64,000 bases of DNA. Source: Anatilimnocola aggregata. Lineage in GTDB: Bacteria; Planctomycetota; Planctomycetia; Pirellulales; Pirellulaceae. Below the pieces are notes generated by a model. The model worked only from the letters and a program-made list of their open reading frames with translations. It made no database searches and was not told the origin of the DNA. A program made the position numbers and the translations under genes. Positions 25,919 through 35,700 of this stretch are shown one piece after another. The stretch's first letter is position 1. Every line of letters starts with the position of its first letter. The stretch spans positions 1,364,001 to 1,428,000 of the forward strand of contig NZ_CP036274.1 of the NCBI RefSeq assembly GCF_007747655.1. Reading direction: 5' to 3'.

Positions 25919-27637
25919 CTAGCGCCAGCCACCGTTGCCGTCGTCATCACCATCTCCGGGACCGCCACCAGCAGGCGTGGAATACAAGAGCTCGAGTAAC
26001 GCCAGATCTTGTGCCGTCAGCGTTGCCGGGTTGCTGGCAGCGATTGCGTCAGCCGCATTGCGAGTGGTGTACACCGTGTTGGAGTTGTAAACGAGAACGT
26101 TCGAACCACCCGAGACGTTGTCGCTATTGGGATTGGCAGCCACCAGTGTTGTGGCGGATGAAGGTGCGACGTAGATAAAATCGTCGCCGTCGACGCCATT
26201 AATGGCCACGCCCCCCTCGACACTGAAAATGCCGAGAATGCGATTGCCCAAGCGGACGCGAACTAAGCCATCGATGACCGAAGTCACCAGAATCAGATCG
26301 TTCGCCGACGTTCCATTAATCAGCAGTCGTCCGTTGGCAATCAAGGCCGAGGCCTCAATCACCGCGTTCGAACCCGACCCGCCTGCATAAGTCAGCAGAG
26401 TTTCTTCCAGTCCACCAACGCCAGCACTGCCGCTTGTATTGACGGGAACAACTCCGCCCGAATTGCGATAGTTCCAACGTCCGCCGCCACCTCCGCCACC
26501 ACCACCGCTGCCACCACCACCGCCACCACCGCCGGGATTCGGGTTGGGTGTGCCATTCTCGAAGTTGCTGAACGTTACTTCGACAACGGTGGGTGAAGGC
26601 GTGGGATCGGTGGTCGCTCCCGTCAACACAGTGAAGTTGTTGACCGGTGCGCGGTTCGATTCGGTGTGGATGTCGTAACCGGCTCCGCCGTCGACCGTGG
26701 AATCGTAGCGAACCGTGGTTGATTGGAAGAACACGGTGTCGTCACCGTCATTCAAATTCCAAATCATTTGATTCACGGTCATGCCGGTCGAAGCGACGGC
26801 ATCGTTGCCGGCACCTGTATCGAGCCGAAAAATGCTGGCCGCAGCGGACGTGGCTGTATGTCCAACGAGGACGGGTCCGGTTGGCGTATTAATGAACGTC
26901 ACCTGGTCGTTGCCTTCGCGAGTCTCCATCGACCGGCCAGCTTGCAAGGGATTTTGCCAATAAGCATTGGTGGGCAAGTTATTGTTGTCGTAGGTCACTG
27001 CTGGCGGCAAACCGACGTTGCGCGTAATTGTGGTGGCCAGCATCGTGAAGTTGTCGTTGCCGTTCCCCCCCATATAGCCGAAGTCGCGGCCGACGAAATT
27101 CGGCCCGCCGCGACCTAGTGTAATGACGGGTGCCTGAGCTGGAACCACATTCAGCAAATCCTGCCCACCATAAATCTTCCAGTCGCGGGCAACTCGCAAG
27201 TAAGTGGCATCCAGTGCATCGATGGCACCTAGCCCCAGATCGAACGTTGCATCGCGGAAGTTGATGGCAACGTTCGAAGCAGGCGCGTTCTGGTTGTAGA
27301 CCAACCGGTCGTTACCGTCGCGCATCTGGACGATCAAATCGTAAGAACTAGGAATCGCCAGACTCGAAATCGTGGTCTGCGGAGTGCCGCCCGTGCCAAT
27401 CCGGAACCGGGTGCCGGTATCGCCGGCGGTCCCCGTGTTGACGGAACTAATGCGGTAGGTGTTGTTGGAACCGCTGCCACCTTGGAACGTAATCGTCATG
27501 CCATTCGGCAAATCGTCGCCGACGAAGAACGCCTCACCGGCGGCATTGTCGATGGTAATCGTGACGATGCCAGCCATCATCTGACGATTTTCGAGCTGCT
27601 CGACGTTGAGATTTCGGTTCCGCTTCAGACCAGCCAT
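25919..27637 (-). CDS. Surface protein with calcium-binding-like repeats
   Basis: 572 residues. It begins with a conserved planctomycete-type N terminus (LNVEQLENRQMMAG) seen on large extracellular proteins in place of a classical signal peptide. The body is beta-rich with scattered nonapeptide-like words typical of hemolysin-type calcium repeats: MRDGNDRL, GGNGNDNFT, TGAGNDAV, LNDGDDTVFF and VDGDDFIYVAP. A glycine-rich linker lies near residues 368-385 (GGGGGGGGSGGGGGGGGG). The C terminus (LTAQDLALLELLYS then a Gly/Asp-rich tail) is also lineage-typical. A structural or adhesive extracellular role is inference. Confidence 0.78.
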   Translation of the reverse strand: MAGLKRNRNLNVEQLENRQMMAGIVTITIDNAAGEAFFVGDDLPNGMTITFQGGSGSNNTYRISSVNTGTAGDTGTRFRIGTGGTPQTTISSLAIPSSYDLIVQMRDGNDRLVYNQNAPASNVAINFRDATFDLGLGAIDALDATYLRVARDWKIYGGQDLLNVVPAQAPVITLGRGGPNFVGRDFGYMGGNGNDNFTMLATTITRNVGLPPAVTYDNNNLPTNAYWQNPLQAGRSMETREGNDQVTFINTPTGPVLVGHTATSAAASIFRLDTGAGNDAVASTGMTVNQMIWNLNDGDDTVFFQSTTVRYDSTVDGGAGYDIHTESNRAPVNNFTVLTGATTDPTPSPTVVEVTFSNFENGTPNPNPGGGGGGGGSGGGGGGGGGRWNYRNSGGVVPVNTSGSAGVGGLEETLLTYAGGSGSNAVIEASALIANGRLLINGTSANDLILVTSVIDGLVRVRLGNRILGIFSVEGGVAINGVDGDDFIYVAPSSATTLVAANPNSDNVSGGSNVLVYNSNTVYTTRNAADAIAASNPATLTAQDLALLELLYSTPAGGGPGDGDDDGNGGWR

Positions 27638-28323
27638 TGCTACTACTCCAGTCGCTAAACAGGCACTAACCCCAACATCATGAACTGCCGGTCAGGTTAT
27701 TCCAAGTGTTTGTTGCCCAAAATTACAAATAACCCTCAAGGTCAATTCCTTGGTAGGTAAACCTGTGGTTGCAAGGCCTCATTTTTCCCCGCGTTGCCCC
27801 GACTGCCTGAGCTTTTGCGAGTATTGGCACGGGGCAGTTTGTGATTGCAGAGGGCAAGTACTATGGACTTGTCAGCAAACAACTTACGGCCGCGCAGCAA
27901 CACCCCATCTCCGGCTTTCGCTAGCTGCACTCTAGCAAAATTCGCCGTTGCAGCCAGTGAATTGCGAATACCTAACCGGTACCACCAAATTTTTCGGCAC
28001 AAGCAGAATTACCGGCACAATTTCTCAATTGGATTGGTTGGGGGGTTCGATAGGAATGAGGCAGGGATTGGTCTGCGAGCGGAGGGCGCGGGGAATGCGC
28101 CGGAAGTTGGCAGTTCGAATGAGGACAACGAGAGTCGACAGCTGGGCAGGAGCTGGCCGGTGATTGGAAACGGCTGGCGGGTGGGGAGTGAGACTCGCAA
28201 GAGCATCGTTCCTGGCAGTGCCCGAGAGCAACCTGCAACGTAGTCAAGGACGACAGCTGAGCGCTGGCCGGGGACCCAAATTTTGGGAGGCACGCCGCTC
28301 AGAACATTTAGAGGGGGAAGGCG
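27638..28323. other. Long divergent gap before the secretin gene
   Basis: About 690 bases with no convincing gene on either strand. It must hold promoters for the surface-protein gene (minus) and the secretin operon (plus). The purine-rich right half (28040-28320) reads like a long 5' leader. CCCAAA and TTTGGG arms at 28275-28287 flank one base, 37 nt before the secretin start. I could not match a known riboswitch. Confidence 0.4.
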
Positions 28324-30804
28324 ATGCTTGGATCGTCACGTAAACGTCGTGCGCGGAGCGCTCGTCGGTGGCAACGCTGGCTGGCGGCTTCGCTCTGCAC
28401 GGCCAGCTTCCTGACCGGACACGTGCTGTTCGGACAGCAGCCGGGCACCTTAGCGCAGCGCAGCACCAAACCGCTGCAGCGTGTGGCCATCGAAGCCGCG
28501 CCCAGCGAACTCCCACCAGGCGAGAGCCAACCGGGATTGCCGCCGATTCTCGCCGGCTCGAACGTGCCGCGACCGGTGCGCCCCGCTCAAACGCCCGCGC
28601 TGTTGCCGCCGGTACCCCGGCAGACGCCGGCCACGAACACCTTAGCGCCCATCGTGGCAGCACCTGCAACGACGGCAGCGCCCCTCGCGTTTCCCGCCGG
28701 TGCGCCCAGTTCGGCCAGTCCTTGGATGCAAGACATCCGCCAACTGGTCGAGACCACGCCCGGCGTGAAGAGGCCAACACCAACGCCGAGCAATGCGGCT
28801 GCGACCAGTCCCACAACCAACAACCCAGCGCCGATTCTCTCGGCCAGTGAGTTGCCCCGACCCGGCAGCCAGATCAAGCCGGCCAGTGGCATCGACGGCG
28901 CCGAACAAGCGCGGACCGCTCAGTTCGATCGCGCTCCGGTCGAGCCAATCCAGTCCGCTGCTTCGCCCTTCGCACCAGCGCCGCTGCCCCAATCGCAGTT
29001 AGCGATTCCGCAGCTGTCGATTCCGCAGCCACCGCCGCTCGAGCCCGTCTCGCGCCAACCGCTGGCACTGCAGCCCGAAGCGCCGATCAACGCAGCGCCT
29101 ATTCAAAATACCACGGCCAACCTGGCACCGAGCCAGCGCTTCCCGCTGGCTCCGACCAACGACGCGGCCCGGCCCTTCAACCAGCCAACGTTCAACCAAC
29201 CGGCCGATTCGCAGACCATCGAGTTGCCTGTGCCGCGGGCTCCGCAGCCTGTGAACTTCGCTCAGCCCGCGCCGGTGCCACCCGCACCCCGGCCACTCAA
29301 CCTGGCCCCGATGGCTGACCCCGTCGCGCCCCAGGAAGATGCGATGCGGCGCGCCAACAGCCCGTTCGAAGTCATTGATGAAACCGGTGCCGTTCAGGTC
29401 ATGGTCCGCCGCAGCAAACTCCTTCGCACCAAGGTCGACATCTACCGCACGGCAGTCGTCGACGACTCGATCTGCGACATCGTCCAGTTCACACCTCGCG
29501 AAGTCTCGCTGATCGGCAAGAGCCAGGGCTCGACCCACATCACCTTCTGGTTCGACGACCCGGCCATGCAGCCCGTGACGTACCTGATTAAGGTCGTGCC
29601 CGACGTGGCGCAAGTGAAACAGACCGAAGACACCTACAAGATGCTGCAGGACGTCATCAACGAGATGTTCCCCGACAGCAAGATTCAACTCCTGCTCGTC
29701 GCCGACAAGCTGATCATTCGCGGCCAGGCCAAAGACAGCGAAGAGGCGGCTCAAATCGTCGCCCTCGTTCGCAGCCAGTCGAGCGGCGGCGGCAATGGTG
29801 CGGGCTTTGGCGGCGGCTTCGGTGGCGGTCTGAGCGAAGGGGCAGCTGCCCAAGTCCTCAGCGATAGTGCTACCGGCAGTTCGCAGCGCTCGCGGTTGCA
29901 AGTCATCAACATGCTCCGCGTCCCTGGCGTGCAGCAGGTGGCCCTGCGGGTGAAGATCGCCGAAATGAACCGTTCCGCGGCCCGCGGCATCGGCGTCGGC
30001 GTGCGAGGGAACATCAACTTCACCGACAATCCCGATGGGAGCCAACTCTTTCTGCAGTCGATGCTCAACGTCGTCGGCGGAGCGGGACCAGCGCTGCTCA
30101 CACAACTCGACGGCGACGACATTCAAATCGGCGTTCGCTACCTGCAATCGCGGGGCGTGCTCCGCCTGCTCAGCGAACCAACGCTCGTCACGATGAGTGG
30201 TACACCCGCCACCTTCATCGCCGGTGGTGAGTTCGCTGTGCCGACCCTCGTCGGTTCGGCCGGCCTCAACGCGGTGACGACCGACTTCCGCGCCTTCGGT
30301 GCGATCATCAGCTTCATGCCGACGGTGGTCGATAAGGACCGCATTCGCTTGCAAGTCTCGCCCGAGTTCAGCCAGATCAACAGCCAGTTGACCGTGAACA
30401 ACACGCCGGGGCTTAAGGTGCGAGCCGCGACCACGACCGTCGAAATGCGGGAAGGTCAGACGCTGGCCATCGCCGGCTTGCTCGAAGACAACATGACCGG
30501 CAACACGGTCGGCGATCTTCCCTTCCTGGCGAAGATCTTCGGCAATCGCGACATCGCCCGCAACGAAACGGAACTGCTGATCCTCGTCACACCCGAACTG
30601 GTGCAGGCGATGGAACCCGAAGAAGTGCCGCCACTGCCTGGCTTCGATATCACCGAGCCCACCAGTGCCCAGTTCTTCCTGCATGGCGACCTGGAAGGTA
30701 ATCCGACCCAGGATTATCGCAGCACCGTCTGGCCACGCCTGAAGAAACGCTACGGTGCCGGCGGACCCGCCATGACCAGCGGACCGTTCGGACATGGGCA
30801 ATAA
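28324..30804 (+). CDS. CpaC/RcpA-type secretin of a Tad-like pilus system
   Basis: 826 residues; GGGGGAAGG sits five bases before the ATG. A basic signal peptide covers residues 1-40. Residues 41-340 are proline/alanine-rich and disordered, which is unusually long for the family. Residues about 350-430 match the pilus-assembly N-terminal domain of secretins (RRSKLLRTKVDIYRTAVVDD, GKSQGSTHITFW). A BON-like domain follows at 435-485, then a Gly-rich linker (490-510). The secretin domain spans about 520-760 (LLSEPTLVTMSGTPATFIAGGE, ending ELLILVTPELVQAM). It should form the outer-membrane channel of a Tad/Flp pilus or type II-like system. The next two genes fit the same system. Confidence 0.9.
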   Translation: MLGSSRKRRARSARRWQRWLAASLCTASFLTGHVLFGQQPGTLAQRSTKPLQRVAIEAAPSELPPGESQPGLPPILAGSNVPRPVRPAQTPALLPPVPRQTPATNTLAPIVAAPATTAAPLAFPAGAPSSASPWMQDIRQLVETTPGVKRPTPTPSNAAATSPTTNNPAPILSASELPRPGSQIKPASGIDGAEQARTAQFDRAPVEPIQSAASPFAPAPLPQSQLAIPQLSIPQPPPLEPVSRQPLALQPEAPINAAPIQNTTANLAPSQRFPLAPTNDAARPFNQPTFNQPADSQTIELPVPRAPQPVNFAQPAPVPPAPRPLNLAPMADPVAPQEDAMRRANSPFEVIDETGAVQVMVRRSKLLRTKVDIYRTAVVDDSICDIVQFTPREVSLIGKSQGSTHITFWFDDPAMQPVTYLIKVVPDVAQVKQTEDTYKMLQDVINEMFPDSKIQLLLVADKLIIRGQAKDSEEAAQIVALVRSQSSGGGNGAGFGGGFGGGLSEGAAAQVLSDSATGSSQRSRLQVINMLRVPGVQQVALRVKIAEMNRSAARGIGVGVRGNINFTDNPDGSQLFLQSMLNVVGGAGPALLTQLDGDDIQIGVRYLQSRGVLRLLSEPTLVTMSGTPATFIAGGEFAVPTLVGSAGLNAVTTDFRAFGAIISFMPTVVDKDRIRLQVSPEFSQINSQLTVNNTPGLKVRAATTTVEMREGQTLAIAGLLEDNMTGNTVGDLPFLAKIFGNRDIARNETELLILVTPELVQAMEPEEVPPLPGFDITEPTSAQFFLHGDLEGNPTQDYRSTVWPRLKKRYGAGGPAMTSGPFGHGQ

Positions 30805-30825
30805 GAGACAAGGAGGGGGTGAGTG

Positions 30826-30872
30826 GGTGACAAGGACACACTTGTCACCTTGTCACCTTGTCACCTTGTCTA
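30826..30872. repeat. CTTGTCAC tandem octamer with an inverted copy
   Basis: CTTGTCAC repeats at 30841, 30849 and 30857, with a partial fourth copy at 30865. GGTGACAAG at 30826-30834 is the exact inverse of 30841-30849, giving a 9-bp stem over a 6-nt loop. It lies between the secretin and lipoprotein genes, 22 nt past the secretin stop. Confidence 0.85.
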
Positions 30873-30929
30873 CAGACCAGCAGCACCACTCAACTCACAC
30901 GCAACACTCAACCCGCAGAGTGACCCGCC

Positions 30930-31508
30930 ATGAAACACACCATACTCTTCCTGACGATCCTCGGTGCGGCAGCCTTCAGCGGCTGCTGCTGGGACGAATT
31001 CGACCGCCAGGCCAGCTCGCATCGCGGCGGGCATTTCGGCAAGGCCTATGGCGCCCCGCCGCATGGACCGGCCTTCGATCGTCCCTTCCCGATTGGGCAG
31101 TCCACCGACTCGTTCTGGGAAACCCAGCAGACGAATGCCGAGGCGGCTGACTTCACGTTCTACGATCAGGAGTTCCGCGGTGATACCGCCGAACTCGGCC
31201 CCGGCGCGAAGAAGCACCTCGAGAGCGTGGCCCTGCGATTGGAACACGTGCCGTTCCCAATCGTCGTCGAAGAAAGCCGGCACAATGCCCGGCCACAACT
31301 CGACGAAGCACGCCGCAGGACCATCGTCATGCACTTGAATCGCATGGGCATCACCAACGCCGACGAACGAGTCGTCGTCGCCAATGCCTTCGCCGAAGGC
31401 TTCACCGCCATCGAAGCCGAAGACTCCTACTACAGCGGCATCCTCTCCGGCGGCTTCGGCGGCGGAGCAGGACGACGCTTCGGCGGCACCGGCGGTATGT
31501 ACAGGTAA
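30930..31508 (+). CDS. OmpA/CpaD-like lipoprotein
   Basis: 192 residues. A lipoprotein signal peptide ends in AAFSGC at residue 18. The middle, TAELGPGAKKHLESVALRLEHV then PIVVEESRHNARPQLDEARRRTIVMHLNRMGI, has the beta-alpha arrangement and the spaced Arg/Asp residues of OmpA-like or CpaD-type domains. The tail is Gly/Arg-rich. It lies 125 bp after the CpaC-like secretin gene; in Tad loci CpaD is the lipoprotein partner of CpaC, which supports the same role here. The assignment rests on position and general pattern, not a clear family motif. Confidence 0.65.
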   Translation: MKHTILFLTILGAAAFSGCCWDEFDRQASSHRGGHFGKAYGAPPHGPAFDRPFPIGQSTDSFWETQQTNAEAADFTFYDQEFRGDTAELGPGAKKHLESVALRLEHVPFPIVVEESRHNARPQLDEARRRTIVMHLNRMGITNADERVVVANAFAEGFTAIEAEDSYYSGILSGGFGGGAGRRFGGTGGMYR

Positions 31509-31565
31509 GTACGAGCGAGACAGACGCAGTTTTTCGGTTTGCTCAGACCAATGAACGGACTCTCA

Positions 31566-32519
31566 ATGATGCGAAAGCCTTTCAACAATCTGCAGTGGGT
31601 TACCATCCTGGCTGGTGTGATCGTCAGCACGGGCTGTGCAAACATGCCGGGCCGGGAATGGTTGAGCAAAAAGACTGGCCTGGGCCTTCCTTCGCCCGAT
31701 GCCACCGTCGCCAAGAGCGACTCCGGCGCTGCGAGCCAAGAGATTGTGGGCAAAGGTGAAAGTGGTCCGGATGGCGACCTCAGCCAATCGGTGGCCATGG
31801 AAATTGCCCGCGGTCGTAACTTCGAGCGCGCTGGCCAATGGGACAAAGCGCGCAAGGTCTATGAGGATCTGCGCAAGAAGGAACCTGAAAGCCCGGCCGT
31901 CGCTCACCGCTTGGGGATTGTGGCCGATAGCCAGCGGCGCCATGGCGAAGCCGAACAGCTGTTCCTGTTTGCCGCCCAACGTCAGCCCGACGATGCTCAG
32001 ATTTTGAATGACCTCGGCTATTGCTACTATTTGCAAGGCCATTTGCAAAAGGCCGAGCCACATTTGCGGCATGCTGTGTCGCTGCAACCAGCGAATGCCC
32101 GGTTCCGCAATAACCTCGGCCTCGTGCTCGGCCACCTGGGACGCACCGACGAAGCACTCGCCGAATTCCGGGCTGGTGGCAACGAAGCCGATGCCCAGTT
32201 CAATCTGGCCTTCGTCTATGCTTCACAGGAACGCGTCGAAGACTCGAAGGCTTGCTTCCGACAGGCACTGGCGCTCGATCCAACTCATCGCCGAGCCCGC
32301 GAAGCTCTGGCGTCGTTTGAAGAATACGAAAGCAAGCCGGCAGCTCTGCGCGAAACCGAAGTGGAACTTGCCGAAAAAGGTGGCCGCTGGGTCCCTTATC
32401 AAGAAAACTTAGATGGTGGGGTGCAACAGGCATCGGCCCAGATGCCGCTCCCCACTGCCCGCGATGCCAGCAAGGCTACCCGCGCCTTGCAGCAGCAATC
32501 GCGGGGGTTGCAGAACTAA
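31566..32519 (+). CDS. TPR lipoprotein (TadD-like)
   Basis: About 317 residues. The ATG at 31566 has GGA seven bases upstream; starts at 31551 or TTG 31539 remain possible. A lipoprotein signal peptide ends in VSTGC. Four to five tetratricopeptide repeats run from about residue 75 to 255 (for example AGQWDKARKVYEDLRKKEP, LNDLGYCYYLQGHLQKAEPH, FRNNLGLVLGHLGRTDEALA, FAYASQERVEDSKACFRQAL-type units). TadD proteins are TPR lipoproteins that help secretin assembly, and this gene follows the CpaC-like and CpaD-like genes, so that role is likely. No TadA/CpaF ATPase or pilin is nearby. Confidence 0.78.
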   Translation: MMRKPFNNLQWVTILAGVIVSTGCANMPGREWLSKKTGLGLPSPDATVAKSDSGAASQEIVGKGESGPDGDLSQSVAMEIARGRNFERAGQWDKARKVYEDLRKKEPESPAVAHRLGIVADSQRRHGEAEQLFLFAAQRQPDDAQILNDLGYCYYLQGHLQKAEPHLRHAVSLQPANARFRNNLGLVLGHLGRTDEALAEFRAGGNEADAQFNLAFVYASQERVEDSKACFRQALALDPTHRRAREALASFEEYESKPAALRETEVELAEKGGRWVPYQENLDGGVQQASAQMPLPTARDASKATRALQQQSRGLQN

Positions 32520-32725
32520 AGAAATATCCAGTAATCGCACATTCGCACTCGTAACAAAACACCAGGCTGCGTGCGTCCTTCGCGGGCGCACTCAGCTTGT
32601 TTCATTTCTTGCCGAGGTGAAACACCGGCCTCAAGAAGTTTCGATCTCGCCTTGTTTCTCGCAATCCGCTCCCTCACCATAGAGCGATCTCGCCGATCCT
32701 CTCCCGCCTGCTAGTGAGGTGCGTA

Positions 32726-35700
32726 ATGCGTGCCCCCTTCCGCTGTCTCTGGTTGTGCTGCGCACTACTTGGTCACCAATTGGCCGCAGGCGCTGAAACC
32801 CGCGTGCCGCTCGTCATCGACGAGCCCTACGCTGGTCGCACCGTATCCTGGCCGATCACCACGGGTGTGCCGTTTCCGCGTGGCCTGTTGAAGGAGGCAG
32901 CCCATTGTCGCCTGGTCGATGATCTGAATCGCGAGCAACCACTGCAAGCGAAAGTCGCTGCCACCTGGGACGCCGAGAAGACCAGCATTCGCTGGCTGAC
33001 GATCGATTTCATCGCCGAGCCGGGCAGGAAGTACAGCCTGGTGGTTGACGAACAGACTAAGAAGACAACGATTAGCGACGACCGCTGGACGCCCGACGAG
33101 GCGATCGTGGCGCGGGTGATGGCCGCCGAACATTATTACCTTGACGAACAAGGAACGCGGTTTTCGAGCGCGGCGGATGGCAAGGATCGCGTGATCACGC
33201 GCGAAGTGGTCGGCCCGCTGCATCACTCCCTGCGCATCGATGGCTACTACACTGGTCCGCGCGGCGAACGAATCGCGAAGTACCGCACGCGTTACCATTT
33301 CTTCAAAGGCATGCCGCTGGTCAAAGTTGACGACGAATTGCACTTCAGCGGTTCGACGAAGGGTAAGCGATTTCGTGACATCGGTTATTCGCTTCCCCTT
33401 GAGCAACCTGGGCAGAATCGTCGAGTCACCGTCGACGCCAGTGGAGCTGCCGGCAATCAGTTGAAAACCATCGACTGGCAGCCTGACACGCGGTCCGTTT
33501 CTTCCTACCAAAAGATCTATCGTCACTACGGCAATCCGGAATGCCTCGGCGAAGTTGCGGTGTTCAAAGACAAAGCAGCCAGCGAAAAGGAAGTTACGAC
33601 GGTCGTCTCATCCGAGCATGTGGGCGAATGGATGCAGGTGGCTGACGAGCAGTCGTCCATCACCGGTTCACTACGTTGGTTTTGGCAGCAGTTTCCCAAG
33701 GAATGGGAAGCAGCCCGGAACCACCTCACCTTGCACCTCTGGAGCCCGCAGGCGGGTGAACTCGATTTTGATAAGGCAGGCATTGAACAGTTCTTTGGTG
33801 AAGCAGGTAAGAACTATCTCCGCGTCGGGCTGGAGACTCGCAAGAATCCACTCGACCGCTATTTCTTTCATGCCGATCAGGCCGCTATCGAACGTGGGGC
33901 CGCCGATGGCCTGGGCATTAACAAGCATCACGAGTTCTGGCTGATCTTTGCTCCGTCGAGCGCAGCGGCGAAAGCGCAAGAGTATGCCCACTTAGCTGCG
34001 GTTCCGCCGCTGTGCCTTGCGAGTGGCGAGTGGAACATCTCGACGGACGTCTTCGGTCCACTCGCGGCACGGCCCAACGATTCCAAGTACGAGGCGTCGG
34101 TCGATAAGCTGTTCGATCTGTCTCGCCAAGTGCAGGATGAATTTGGTGATTATGGCTGGTGGCTCTTCGGCGCCGGACCGCACTACAGCTATCACCTCGA
34201 CGAGAAAACAGGAAAGCACTACGCCGATGCCCGGCGATTTGAATTTCACACCTATGGCAAAGAAACGCAATTGTGGTGGAACTATCTCCGCAGCGGTGAG
34301 CGGAAGTTTCATGACTGGGCGATTCCCGCCGAGAACCACTGGGTTGATATCGCCGTCGCGCACGAGCCCACGACGATTCAATGCGATTGGCTGGGTGGTG
34401 AACATCAGCCCAATCGCACGCTCCATTGGCGCCCCGGCGAGTGGAGCATCGACAATCCAACGCATTACGTCCGGACTCATGACCGGGCCGAAGCCTGGCT
34501 GCGCGGTGGTGCGCAATACTGGGCCAGCTATCACCGGACGCTCGAGACGACGACCCTTGCGAACTACATTACCGGCGATGAGCGGTACAACGATGTGGTG
34601 AATTATTGGCGCGAGTATTGGGGCGGGCTCGCGGGGGTAACGAATCGGTCGAAAGATGTTCCCGCCTGGTATCGCGAGCAAGCCTGGTGGCGCGAACCGA
34701 AGGAGGGAGAGCCCGCGAAAACGTGGGCGGAAATGATTCGCGACTATGCGCCGTTCAGTTCAGGCTCGCGGCACCAAATGACTCTCTTCTTCAATCTGGC
34801 GACGCTGTACGAACACACGTGGGATCCGCGGGCCAAGCAAGCGCTCGCAGAATATGCCGCAGCGTTTCTCGATTCGGCACATCCGATCGGCGTTTGGCGT
34901 TCGCAAGACAATTCCCTGCCCGCGCATGCCGACGCACCGTTGATGGGGCACTTCTGGGTGCCCGCGTTGTGGAAGTATGCCCGCGTGACAAACGACCCGC
35001 GCATGAAGGATATCTTCGCGCGCTATTTTGCTGCCGGTTATGCAGCGGACCCGTTTCGGGAGGACGAGAAGGTTGGCGTCTATTCCAATTCGTATGTGGG
35101 CTATGCGTACTACTTCACGCGCGATGCCCGCTTTCTCGCGCTGGCCGAGAACGAACTGAATCAACTCTTGCCGAATGCAGCGCCGCTCGCGAACCCACAA
35201 GAGATCAATTCGCGACTCTACAACCCCTATGCGCCGGCACGCACCTTCGCTGGTGTGCCGCGGTTGATTTGGGCTCTGCAAACGGCCGCGAAGAACGGCG
35301 TGCCTGTTCCGCACCAGCCTTATCGTCCCCAGCGAACGGCCATCGTGCTGCAGAAGGCGGCGAACGAAGCACTCACCGCCACGCTGTGGGGCTTTGAGCC
35401 GGAGCTGAAGATTATTGATCCAACCGGGGCCGAGCAAAAGAACTTCCGTGTAACGACAAAGAAGTACGCTTCTGAGATTCAGCCTTTCGATCGCAAGCTG
35501 CCGGATTACGACGTGTTCCTGCATGAATTGGTGATCGACGCACAGGCTGCTGCCGGTTCGTACTTGCTCGCGCCGCAAGTGGAACTCGCGGTACTCCAAA
35601 CGAACAGTAGTGAGATCCCGCTGTGGAATGCGGCTCGGCCAGTTGAGGTGAAACTGGGCGAAACGGTCTGGGTTCAACCACCGCGCGAGTCAGCAGCGCT

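Noticed and set aside
27742-28243. Overlapping short frames in the gap before the secretin
   Set aside because: Several frames on both strands of similar length, none with a ribosome site or recognisable sequence.
28999-30801. A 600-codon minus-strand frame opposite the secretin
   Set aside because: His/Arg/Asp-rich composition typical of a shadow frame; the secretin on the plus strand is unambiguous.
30841-30872. CTTGTCAC repeats as a CRISPR array
   Set aside because: Contiguous octamers without spacers and no cas genes; a simple tandem repeat.
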